Source: JALYOC01 sp036675345 (GTDB lineage: Bacteria; Myxococcota; Myxococcia; Myxococcales; Myxococcaceae). Taken from it: a stretch of 64,000 nucleotides of DNA. Position numbers and translations under genes: made by a program. Within the stretch, counting starts at the first letter, position 1, and each line of letters starts with the position of its first letter. The stretch is from assembly GCA_036675345.1 (NCBI GenBank), contig JAKFFE010000002.1, positions 103,219-167,218 of the forward strand. Direction: 5' to 3'. The notes below the pieces were generated by a model, which was not told where the DNA came from, made no database searches, and was given only the letters and a program-made list of their open reading frames with translations. Shown here piece after piece: positions 25,820 through 33,644 of this stretch.

Positions 25820-25845
25820 CTACAGGTCTGTAGCCAAAAACTTGC
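25820..25845 (+). promoter_or_regulatory. ftsZ leader element: CTACAG palindrome plus shared 19-base motif
   Basis: CTACAG-GT-CTGTAG is a perfect 6-base inverted repeat that overlaps TCTGTAGCCAAAAACTTGC, the counterpart of the ftsQ leader motif. It lies about 70 bases upstream of the ftsZ ATG. If the motif carries a promoter, TTGCGG (25842-25847) followed after 17 bases by ATGATG is one possible -35/-10 pair, but this is weak. Confidence 0.45.
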
Positions 25846-25914
25846 GGGCGGGCGTGGAGGCCAGATGATGGCGACGCGCCCGCCGCACCAGACGCTCCGA
25901 CAAGGAAACCTTCC

Positions 25915-27141
25915 ATGGACACTTACGACGTGAAGCACACCGCCAAGATCAAGGTACTGGGCGTAGGCGGCGGGGGCTGCAACGCGATCAACACCATGAT
26001 CGCGGCCGAGCTGGATCGGGTGGACTTCATTGCCGCCAACACCGACATCCAGGCCCTGGCCGCCAACCGGGCGCCGATCAAGATCCAGATCGGCACCGAG
26101 CTGACCAAGGGGCTGGGTGCGGGCGCCAACCCGGAGATCGGCCGCCAGGCAGCGCTGGAGTCGCGGGACGAGATCGCCGCCGCCCTGGAGGGCGCGGACA
26201 TGGTGTTCGTCACCGCCGGGATGGGCGGCGGCACCGGCACCGGCGCGGCGCCGATCATCGCCGACATCGCCAAGAGCCTGGGCGCGCTGACGGTGGGCGT
26301 GGTCACCAAGCCGTTCATGTTCGAGGGCAACAAGCGCCGCAAGCAGGCCGAGCAGGGCCTGGTGGAGCTGAAGGCGGCGGTGGACACCCTGATCACCATC
26401 CCCAACCAGCGGCTGTTGACCCTCTCGGTCGACAAGATGCCGCTGCTGGACACCTTCAAGCGCGCCGATGAGGTGCTGCTCAACGCGGTGCAGGGAATCT
26501 CGGATCTCATCCAGTACCACGGGTACATCAACGTGGACTTCGCGGATGTGAAGACGATCATGAGCGACAAGGGCCTGGCCCTGATGGGCACCGGCCGCGC
26601 CGCGGGCGACAAGCGCGCGCTGACCGCGATGCAGCAGGCGATCTCCAGCCCGCTCCTGGAGGACATCTCCATCGATGGCGCCACCGGACTGCTGATCAAC
26701 ATCACCGGCGGCCGCGACATGACCCTGCAGGAGGTCAACGAGGCGCTGACCCTGGTCCACGACGCGGCGGACGCCGAGGCGGAGATCATCTTCGGCTCGC
26801 TGATCAACGACGAGATCGGCGACGAGGTGGTGATCACCATCATCGCCACCGGCTTTGTGCACCGCGATCAGGGCAAGCGCGGGATCTCGGTGCCGGTGCA
26901 GGTCCCGCTGCTGGCCCGCCCCAGCGCCACCAACCCCAGCCTGTCCGCGATCCGTCCCGCCACCCAGGAGGAGATCGTCTCCCTGGTCCCGGCCAAGGCC
27001 GGCTCCCGCTCGGTCACCGCCGACCTCAAGGTCCAGTCGCCCCGCACCCTGGTGGCCAAGGACTCCTCGCTCCCGGTGGACGAGGACCAGTTCGACATCC
27101 CGACCTTCCTGCGCCGCGCCGGTCACACCGAGCTTCCGTAG
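25915..27141 (+). CDS. ftsZ: Cell division GTPase FtsZ
   Basis: A 408-residue tubulin homologue that forms the division ring. GTP-binding motifs: VGGGGCNAIN (17-26) and the tubulin signature GGGTGTG (104-110) in TAGMGGGTGTGAAP. The T7 region NVDFADVKTIM is present for GTP hydrolysis. A variable linker of about 60 residues leads to the conserved C-terminal peptide DEDQFDIPTFLRR, the site for FtsA and other partners. AAGGAAACCTTCC precedes the ATG. It is the last gene of the dcw cluster. Confidence 0.98.
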   Translation: MDTYDVKHTAKIKVLGVGGGGCNAINTMIAAELDRVDFIAANTDIQALAANRAPIKIQIGTELTKGLGAGANPEIGRQAALESRDEIAAALEGADMVFVTAGMGGGTGTGAAPIIADIAKSLGALTVGVVTKPFMFEGNKRRKQAEQGLVELKAAVDTLITIPNQRLLTLSVDKMPLLDTFKRADEVLLNAVQGISDLIQYHGYINVDFADVKTIMSDKGLALMGTGRAAGDKRALTAMQQAISSPLLEDISIDGATGLLINITGGRDMTLQEVNEALTLVHDAADAEAEIIFGSLINDEIGDEVVITIIATGFVHRDQGKRGISVPVQVPLLARPSATNPSLSAIRPATQEEIVSLVPAKAGSRSVTADLKVQSPRTLVAKDSSLPVDEDQFDIPTFLRRAGHTELP

Positions 27142-27288
27142 CCGGTCCCGGAGTCGTTCTTCCCTTCGGCCGTCATCGCGTCCGCCCTTGCCGGGACGTG
27201 GTGGCGGCCGGTCTCTTTGGGTGGGCCGTTGCCACGCAGGAGGGCCTCTGCTAGCTCGGCGACGAAGTCTCCGGGGTGGAGGTCGTCG

Positions 27289-28077
27289 ATGGCCCGTGGT
27301 CCCAGCATCAGCCTGTTTCTCCCAGCGTGGAACGAAGAGGAGTACCTCGAGCGTGCGGTCAGCCGTGCGCTGGCGGTGTTGAGCCGCCTGGCCGATGACT
27401 ACGAGCTGATCATCGTCAACGACGCCTCCACCGATCGCACCGAGGAGATCGCCCTGAAGCTGGCGAGGCAGCACCCGCAGGTCCGGGTCATCTCGCACCC
27501 GGTGAACCTCAAGCTGGGTGGGGCGATGCGCACCGGGTTCGCGGCCTCGACCAAGGACATCGTCGTCTACTCCGACGCCGACCTCCCCTTCGATCTCGAC
27601 GAGCTGGAGCGCGCGCTGCGGCTGATGGCCTACCTGGAGGCGGACATGATCTGCGCCTTCCGCTTCGATCGCACCAGCGAGGGCGGAAAGCGGATCCTCT
27701 ACTCGTTCGTCTACAACACCTTGATCCGCACCTTGTTCGGGATCTCGATCAAGGACGTGAACTTCAGCTTCAAGGTCGTCCATCGCCGGGTCCTGGAGGC
27801 GATCCAGCTCAAGAGCCAGGGGTCCTTCATCGACGCGGAGCTGGTGGTCAAGGCGATCCGGCGAGGGTTCCGGGTGTTCCAGATGGGCGTCGACTACTTC
27901 CCGCGCACCCGCGGGGTGTCCACCCTCGCGTCTCCGCAGGTGATCGTGAAGATGCTCCGGGAGCTGGTCAGCCTGTACCCGGAGACGAAGAATCCTCCCG
28001 ATCCGCAGGTCCCGGTCCGACCGAAACCCAGCGTCGCTCCGCTGGCTCCGGAGTCGCGAACCAAGAAGGCCGGCTGA
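27289..28077 (+). CDS. Family 2 glycosyltransferase (dolichol-phosphate-mannose synthase type)
   Basis: A 262-residue GT2 enzyme. I chose ATG (MARGPSISLFLPAWNEEEY) because GTGGAGG lies 6-7 bases upstream and the GT-A fold begins at once. Motifs: IIVNDASTDRTEE, the DxD motif in YSDADLPFDLDELE and a C-terminal PRTRGVSTLASPQV segment. No membrane helices are visible, so it resembles soluble polyprenyl-phosphate sugar synthases. The C-terminal 30 residues are Pro/Lys-rich. Together with the ChbG-like gene 10 bases downstream it probably modifies a lipid-linked sugar. Codon use is slightly less biased than in ftsZ. Confidence 0.87.
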   Translation: MARGPSISLFLPAWNEEEYLERAVSRALAVLSRLADDYELIIVNDASTDRTEEIALKLARQHPQVRVISHPVNLKLGGAMRTGFAASTKDIVVYSDADLPFDLDELERALRLMAYLEADMICAFRFDRTSEGGKRILYSFVYNTLIRTLFGISIKDVNFSFKVVHRRVLEAIQLKSQGSFIDAELVVKAIRRGFRVFQMGVDYFPRTRGVSTLASPQVIVKMLRELVSLYPETKNPPDPQVPVRPKPSVAPLAPESRTKKAG

Positions 28078-28087
28078 GCCCCTCCGG

Positions 28088-28915
28088 ATGATCCGCCTGG
28101 TGATCAACGCCGACGATCTCGGACTGCACGGCCGGATTGATGAGGGCATCCTTCGCGCCCACCGGGAAGGCGTACTGACCAGCGCCAGCGTGCTGGCCAC
28201 CGGTCCTGCCGCGCCGGACGCGATCCGCCGCGCCGGGGCGCAGGGCCTGTCGATCGGGGTCCATCTGTGCCTGACCACCGGTCTGCCGCCGGCGGCCCCG
28301 CCGGATCAGGTCCGGTCGCTGGCTCCCGGCGGTACCTTCCGGGCCAAGTGGCCACAGCTGTTGCAGGCGTACCTGCAAGGGAGGATCCGGGTCGCCGAGG
28401 TGGAGCGCGAGTTCCGCGCCCAGCTCCAGCGGGTCCGCGAGCTGGGCGGGGTGCCGGATCACCTCGATGGGCACCAGCACCTGCAGGTTCTCCCTGGAAT
28501 CGCCCGCGTCGCCCAGCGCGTCGCCGCGGAGGCGGCGCTGCCGATCCGGTGGCCGATGGATCGCCTCAGCCGCGCCTGGCTGGGGCGACCGGTCCCCGCC
28601 CTCAAGACCTTGCTGATTGGAGGGACCGCGCGGCTCACCGGGAGGGGGCCGGCGAGGCGGATCCGGGGGGTGGGCACCTTCGAGGCCGGAAGTCTGGACG
28701 AGCGTCGCCTGCTGTCGCTGATCGACGGGCTGCCGGAGGGTGACCACGAGATTGGCTGTCACCCGGGCCTGGCGCCGGAGGGCGGGGTGCCGCAGGAGCC
28801 GGGCTGGCACTACGGCTGGGAGACCGAGCTGGCGGCGCTGACCAGTCCCAGGGTTCGCGCCCGGATCGCGGCCCGGGGCATCCGGCTGACCTCCTTCGGC
28901 GAGCTGGCGTCCTAG
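28088..28915 (+). CDS. ChbG/YdjC-family carbohydrate deacetylase
   Basis: A 275-residue YdjC-fold protein. The metal-binding motifs are complete: INADDLG at residues 6-12, GVHLCLT near 58, DHLDGHQHLQV near 126 and GCHPG near 222. Family members remove acetyl groups from N-acetylated sugars, and relatives next to glycosyltransferases often act on lipid-linked sugars. With the GT2 gene upstream this may be a GlcNAc-lipid deacetylase; the substrate is inferred only. Its TAG stop shares CTAG with the stop of the convergent methyltransferase gene, a 4-base overlap. Confidence 0.87.
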   Translation: MIRLVINADDLGLHGRIDEGILRAHREGVLTSASVLATGPAAPDAIRRAGAQGLSIGVHLCLTTGLPPAAPPDQVRSLAPGGTFRAKWPQLLQAYLQGRIRVAEVEREFRAQLQRVRELGGVPDHLDGHQHLQVLPGIARVAQRVAAEAALPIRWPMDRLSRAWLGRPVPALKTLLIGGTARLTGRGPARRIRGVGTFEAGSLDERRLLSLIDGLPEGDHEIGCHPGLAPEGGVPQEPGWHYGWETELAALTSPRVRARIAARGIRLTSFGELAS

Positions 28916-29580
28916 GGACCGCGGGGCGTCTGGGCGACGAACAGCACGTGGGGCGTGGTGTAGCCGCGCGAGAGGTCGGTGACCTCGCGGACCGTGAAGC
29001 CGGCCTGCTCCAGCAGCTGCGAGGTGAACGCGCGCGGCTTGAGCACCAGTCCACCGCTTCCCATCGTCTTGCCCACCAGCTTCACCATCGCCACTTCCTG
29101 GCCCAGGCACTTGAGCGCCTTCCAGCCACCGTCGTCCTCCGCCTCCTTCAACAGAAACAGTCCCCCGGGCCGGAGGAGCCGGCGGCAGCTGGCGAAGAAC
29201 GCCGCCCAGGCCTCCACCGGCAGCAGGTACAGCACGTCCGCCACCGTGACCGCGTCCAGCGCCCCGTCCAGCTCCGGCGCGAGCTCCTCCACCTTGCCCA
29301 CCCGCAGCTCGACGTTCGGCAGGCTGCCCGGTCCCTTCCGGGCCCAGGCGATCTTCCGCTCGTCAGGGTCGATCCCGATCACCTGGCGATCCGGGCGCCC
29401 GGCGGCCATCAGCGAGGTGAGCAGCCCGTGGCCACAGCCGATGTCCGCGATCCTTCCGGAGGGGGCGTGCGCGGCCACGGCGGGGAGGGGCGCGCTGAAC
29501 AGCCGGGCCCGGACGAACAGCCGCTCCTTCAACGGCAGCGCGCGGTACAGCGGGAGGGGATCAGGCGTCTCAGGCGACAT
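28912..29580 (-). CDS. SAM-dependent methyltransferase, substrate unknown
   Basis: A 222-residue class I methyltransferase. The SAM loop IADIGCGHGLLTSLMA lies at about 44-59, followed by VIGIDPDERKIAWAR (motif II), DAVTVADVLYLL (motif IV) and LLRPGGLFLLKE (motif V). The C-terminal part (AFTSQLLEQAGFTVREV) is typical of small-molecule or lipid methyltransferases. Its ATG lies inside the end of the upstream mannosyltransferase gene (11-base overlap), so the two form an operon. It may modify the lipid or glycan handled by the neighbouring genes. Confidence 0.82.
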   Translation of the reverse strand: MSPETPDPLPLYRALPLKERLFVRARLFSAPLPAVAAHAPSGRIADIGCGHGLLTSLMAAGRPDRQVIGIDPDERKIAWARKGPGSLPNVELRVGKVEELAPELDGALDAVTVADVLYLLPVEAWAAFFASCRRLLRPGGLFLLKEAEDDGGWKALKCLGQEVAMVKLVGKTMGSGGLVLKPRAFTSQLLEQAGFTVREVTDLSRGYTTPHVLFVAQTPRGP

Positions 29581-30694
29581 AGGCGTTGGCTCCGAAGGCG
29601 GCGCTGAGCCAGATCAACAACGCCCCGCTGAGGAGCAGGTAGGCAATCCGCCAGCGGGGGCGCTTCTCCAGCAGCAGCGAGAGGATCAGGAAGGCGGGAA
29701 AGGCGGCGATCGCGTAGCGACCCAGCCCCTGGAGGTCCTTGCTGGTCACCGCCGGCATTCCGATCACCGCGGCGGTGTACAGCGCGTAGCCCCACCCCAG
29801 CATCCGCCGCATCGGGATCGCCGACAGCAGCACCGCGACCGTCAACACCGCGTGGCCGATCAGGCGGATGAAGACCCAGGGGGACTCGGTCTGGCTGACC
29901 TGCTCGAACCAGGTGACCTTCAACCAGGTGCGAAGCCCCGGGACGTGGTCCCATCCCGGAGCCGCCTGTACCTTGGCGAACGCCAGCGGCTCGTCGAAGG
30001 CCATCCACTGGAAGGCGACGTAGGCCAGAAAGCCGGTGGCGGCGAACCCCAGGAGGAGATCGGTCCACCGCGGCTTCTCTCCGGCGCGTCGTCGCAGCTC
30101 CCACTGCCGGGCCAGCAGTCCCAGCACCAGGGCCGGGGCCACCGGACGACAGGCGGTGGCCAGGGCGCCCAGGGCGGTCGCCCAGCCGATCCGTCCCCGC
30201 TCCAGGGCCAGGAAGGAGGAGGTGACCAACAACAGGAACAGCCCGTCCGAGTACATGACGCCGTACAGGTAGAAGGCGAACGGGTAGAGCACCAGGAACG
30301 GCCAGGCCGAGCGCGCCGCCTGCTCTCCCATCACCTGTCGCGCCCAGCGGGTGAACTGGAGGATTCCGAAGAACCCGGCGAGGGCGCTGATCAGCACGCC
30401 CGCCACGAACCGATCCCCGGTCAGCACGGCCGCGGCTCGGATCAGCAGGGGATAGAGCGGGAAGTAGGCGACCGCGCTCTGTTCACCCGGATGATACGAG
30501 TAGCCCTGGTCGGCGATGTGCGCGTACCAGCCGGCGTCCCAGTTGGCCAACGCGCGGAGGGCCCAGCCCAGGGGTGGGTCTCCCATCGGTGGCGCCCAAC
30601 CGCTGACCCTCGCCGCGACAGTCGCGAAGGTGATGCAGCCGACGGCCGCCAGGGCAGTCCACCAGCCTACGGACTTCATCAGCGAGGGGTTCAC
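29570..30694 (-). CDS. PIG-V-like mannosyltransferase (integral membrane)
   Basis: A 374-residue polytopic protein with roughly nine membrane segments. The first luminal loop has the family signature NWDAGWYAHIADQGY...AYFPLYPLLIRA (about residues 50-86). PIG-V-type enzymes use polyprenyl-phosphate mannose, which the nearby GT2 protein could supply. The frame opens at GTG; an ATG five codons in (MKSVGWW) is an equally good start and neither has a clear ribosome site. It is cotranscribed with the methyltransferase and divergent from a histidine kinase gene. Confidence 0.8.
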   Translation of the reverse strand: MNPSLMKSVGWWTALAAVGCITFATVAARVSGWAPPMGDPPLGWALRALANWDAGWYAHIADQGYSYHPGEQSAVAYFPLYPLLIRAAAVLTGDRFVAGVLISALAGFFGILQFTRWARQVMGEQAARSAWPFLVLYPFAFYLYGVMYSDGLFLLLVTSSFLALERGRIGWATALGALATACRPVAPALVLGLLARQWELRRRAGEKPRWTDLLLGFAATGFLAYVAFQWMAFDEPLAFAKVQAAPGWDHVPGLRTWLKVTWFEQVSQTESPWVFIRLIGHAVLTVAVLLSAIPMRRMLGWGYALYTAAVIGMPAVTSKDLQGLGRYAIAAFPAFLILSLLLEKRPRWRIAYLLLSGALLIWLSAAFGANAYVA

Positions 30695-30889
30695 GGGTGG
30701 GAAGGCAAATCGTGGATCCCCGGCGGATCGTCAAGCGTCCGCTGGTTTTTCCGCATTCGCCCGATCGGAGCCGGGTGATCGCCGGCTCCCCAAGGAAGCG
30801 ACCAGGGACCCGGGATTTGCCTCCCGGCCCCCCCGTCCTCACCCTGACCATAGGGAACCCCGCTCTGTCCGGGGGGCGCTGCGAGGTGG

Positions 30890-32629
30890 ATGAGGAGAAC
30901 GGCGCGGCACCGTCGAGGGTGTTCGCGCCGCATTGCTTTCCGGGGCCTTCCGATGGTCGGAGCACGCTGGTCACCACTTCGGAGCGGGCCGGTGCGGGTG
31001 GCTGGGTTCGCGGTCGCCTACTTCCTGCTGGCTCAGCTCAGCTACGGCGCTTCCTTCTTGCCCGAAGGGGCGCTGGCGACCTGGTGGGCGCCCAGCGGGC
31101 TGGCCCTGGCGGTGCTGGTCCGCGCAGAACGGCGGCGCTACCCCTGGTTCCTGGGGGCGGTCCTGGTGGTGGCGTTTGCGATCAACGCGTACCAGCAGAT
31201 CGGCCCCATCCCGGTCCTGTACCGAACGCTGGCGGACGTCCTGGAACCCCTGGCCTCCTCCTGGGCCCTGCGGCGGATGTTTGGAATCGAGCTGCGGTTG
31301 GGCACGGTCCGCGAGGTGCTGGGGTTCGCTGTGGTGGCGGGCGTGTTGGGCCCGGCGGTGGGGGCGGGGGTGGTGACGGTGGGGACCCTGTTCGTCAATC
31401 CCTCCGAATTGAGCGCCGGGATGTTCGGGCTGACTTGGTTCGGCGGCGCGATCCTGGGAGGGGTGCTGTTCGCCCCGGTGATCCTCACCTGGCAAGGGCG
31501 GTTCCGCCCGGTGCGTCTCTCCCGGTGGGTGGAGGCCGGGCTCCTGGGACTCTCCCTGGGGGCGGTGGCGGTGGCGGCAATGCTGATCCGTCCCGCCAGC
31601 ATCCTCTCTCCGCTGTTGGGCTTCGCTGCCTTTCCTCCCCTGGTGTGGTCGGCGTTGCGCTTTGGCCCTTCCGGGGCGGCCCGGGCGGCGGTGGTGACCT
31701 CCCTGTTCTCCCTCTGGCCCTTCGCCGCCTGGCAGCCCGAGCTGCCCGCCTGGCAGATCATTGTCAGCCAGGGGATCTACGCGCTGGGGGTGCTGACCGC
31801 ACTGAGCCTCTCCGCGCTCACCGAGGAGGCCGCCCGGCAGCGGCGCCTGGCGGAGGCCCAGACCCGGCAGACCGAGGAGTCGCTGGCGCTGGTGGAACGG
31901 GCCTACCAGGAGGCGCGGGAGGCACTGCAGTTGCGCGAGGACTTCCTCTCCATCGCCTCCCACGAGCTGAAGACGCCGCTCACCCCGCTGGCCGCCCGAC
32001 TCAGCTTCCTCCAACGCCGGCTGGCGGACGGGCAGACCCTCAGCCCGGAGAGCATCGACAAGCCGCTGCAGAGCCTCCGCAAGCTGACCGAGCTGATCAA
32101 CGACCTGCTGGACACCTCGCAGATCGAGCACGGCCGGCTGAACCTGCACCTTCAGCCGCAGCCGCTGGAGGAGATCGTCCGGCTGGGGGTGGATCCGTTC
32201 CGCAAGGGCAGCCCCCTGCACCGGCTGGTGGTGGACGTCCCCGACGAATCGCTGTGGGTGGAGGCGGATCGGGAGCGGATGGCCCAGGTGGTGGCCAACC
32301 TGGTGGACAACGCGATCAAGTACAGCCCCTCCGGAGGCGAGGTGCGGGTGCGGCTGCGGCCCCACCCGGAAGGGGTGGAGCTGACAGTCTCCGACCAGGG
32401 GATCGGGATCCCGGAGGATCAGCAGACCCGGCTGTTCGAGCGCTTCTACCGGGCCGCCAACTCGGGGGTCTCCTACGGCGGGCTGGGGCTGGGCCTGTAC
32501 ATCACCCACGACATCGTGGACCTCCACCACGGGCGGATCTGGGTAGAGAGCACGCCCGGAGCGGGGTCCACCTTCCACGTGGTGCTCCCCCGGCTGGCCC
32601 ACGCCGAGATCTGGGAGTCGCTGCACTAA
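30890..32629 (+). CDS. MASE1-domain sensor histidine kinase
   Basis: A 579-residue membrane kinase. GAGG precedes the ATG closely; an ATG 21 codons later (MVGARW) is an alternative just before the first helix. Residues about 36-310 form eight or so membrane segments of MASE1 type (SYGASFLPEGALATWWAPSGLAL; ILGGVLFAPV). A coiled coil (310-350) leads to HisKA with His358 in ASHELKTPLTPL. The ATPase domain has N474 in NLVDNAIKYSP, DQGIGIP and GLGLGLYI. All catalytic boxes are intact. No response regulator is adjacent; the orphan sigma-54 activator and the receiver-XRE protein are possible partners. Confidence 0.93.
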   Translation: MRRTARHRRGCSRRIAFRGLPMVGARWSPLRSGPVRVAGFAVAYFLLAQLSYGASFLPEGALATWWAPSGLALAVLVRAERRRYPWFLGAVLVVAFAINAYQQIGPIPVLYRTLADVLEPLASSWALRRMFGIELRLGTVREVLGFAVVAGVLGPAVGAGVVTVGTLFVNPSELSAGMFGLTWFGGAILGGVLFAPVILTWQGRFRPVRLSRWVEAGLLGLSLGAVAVAAMLIRPASILSPLLGFAAFPPLVWSALRFGPSGAARAAVVTSLFSLWPFAAWQPELPAWQIIVSQGIYALGVLTALSLSALTEEAARQRRLAEAQTRQTEESLALVERAYQEAREALQLREDFLSIASHELKTPLTPLAARLSFLQRRLADGQTLSPESIDKPLQSLRKLTELINDLLDTSQIEHGRLNLHLQPQPLEEIVRLGVDPFRKGSPLHRLVVDVPDESLWVEADRERMAQVVANLVDNAIKYSPSGGEVRVRLRPHPEGVELTVSDQGIGIPEDQQTRLFERFYRAANSGVSYGGLGLGLYITHDIVDLHHGRIWVESTPGAGSTFHVVLPRLAHAEIWESLH

Positions 32630-32675
32630 GGGTGCCGAATGACCCACCTGCCCGGCGAGCGCCGATCCCCAGAAA

Positions 32676-32699
32676 CCCGGGGTAGCGCACCGCCCCGGG
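32676..32699 (+). terminator. Possible terminator after the histidine kinase
   Basis: CCCGGGG and CCCCGGG form a 7-bp stem with a 10-base loop, about 45 bases after the stop. Only scattered T follow (TCCGTATTGTGT), so termination is uncertain. It separates the kinase from the DUF2167 gene. Confidence 0.35.
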
Positions 32700-32747
32700 G
32701 AATCCGTATTGTGTCGCCCCTAAAACAGTCGCCTCCTGGAGGGGGAA

Positions 32748-33638
32748 ATGACTCACCGTCTGCTTGCCGCCGCGCTGTCTTTCAGCTTCGCCGTCTTCGG
32801 TCTCTCCGCGTTCGCCCAGGAGGGAGAGGAGTCCGAGTCCCCCGGCGCCAAGGTGCAGTGGGTCAAGGGCCCGGCCACCGTGGATTTGGGGAAGGACCTG
32901 GCGGCGCTGGAGGTCCCGGAGGGGTTCTCCTTCGCCAACGCCGCCGACACCCGCGCGGTGCTGGAGGCGATGGGCAACCAGACCGACGGCAGCGAGCTGG
33001 GGCTGGTGATCCCGGACACCGAGGGCCAGGACTGGTTCGTGGTCTTCGAGTGGCAGCCGGTGGGCTACGTGAAGGACGCGGACAAGGAGAAGATCGACGC
33101 CGATGAGTTGCTGGAGAGCATCCAGGAGGGCACCGAGGCGGGCAACGAGTGGCGCAAGGAGAACAACATCCCCGCGCTGCACGTGACCGGCTGGGCGGAG
33201 TCCCCCAACTACGACGCGGCCTCGCACAACCTGGTGTGGGCCACCCTGGCCACCAGCGAGGGGCGCGCCGGGCAGAGCGCCAACTACAACATGCGCCTGC
33301 TGGGCCGGAAGGGCGTGGTCTCGGTCACCCTGGTGGAGAGCGCGGACAAGCTGGACGCCGCCAAGCCGGGCGCGATGGCGCTGGTGAAGGGCTTCTCCTT
33401 CAAGGAGGGCAGCCGCTACGCCGAGTGGAAGGAAGGGGACAAGCTGGCCGAGTACGGGCTGACCGGTCTGGTCGCCGCCGGCGCCGGCGTGGCGGCGGTG
33501 AAGCTGGGACTCTTCGGGGTGGTGGCCAAGTTCTTCGGCAAGCTGGGCAAGGCGGCGATCGCGCTGGTGGTGGCGGTGGGCGCGGGGATCTCCAAGCTGT
33601 TCAACATGTTCCGCGGCAAGAAGAACGAGGGTCCGTAG
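32748..33638 (+). CDS. DUF2167 secreted membrane protein
   Basis: A 296-residue protein. GGAGGGGG lies just before the ATG. A signal peptide (1-23, LSAFAQ) is followed by an acidic segment. The DUF2167 domain spans about 35-220: VQWVKGPATVDLGKDLAALEVPEGF, DWFVVFEWQPVGYVKD, YDAASHNLVWATLAT and MALVKGFSFKEGSRYAEW. The C-terminus has one or two membrane helices (about 228-280) and a basic end. The family is uncharacterised and widespread in Gram-negative bacteria. The next gene starts 6 bases later, so the two are probably one operon. Confidence 0.85.
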   Translation: MTHRLLAAALSFSFAVFGLSAFAQEGEESESPGAKVQWVKGPATVDLGKDLAALEVPEGFSFANAADTRAVLEAMGNQTDGSELGLVIPDTEGQDWFVVFEWQPVGYVKDADKEKIDADELLESIQEGTEAGNEWRKENNIPALHVTGWAESPNYDAASHNLVWATLATSEGRAGQSANYNMRLLGRKGVVSVTLVESADKLDAAKPGAMALVKGFSFKEGSRYAEWKEGDKLAEYGLTGLVAAGAGVAAVKLGLFGVVAKFFGKLGKAAIALVVAVGAGISKLFNMFRGKKNEGP

Positions 33639-33644
33639 TCCCGA

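Noticed and set aside
24595..28278. A 1227-codon minus-strand frame under ftsA, ftsZ and the GT2 gene
   Set aside because: Antisense shadow caused by G/C-biased third positions; spans unrelated genes.
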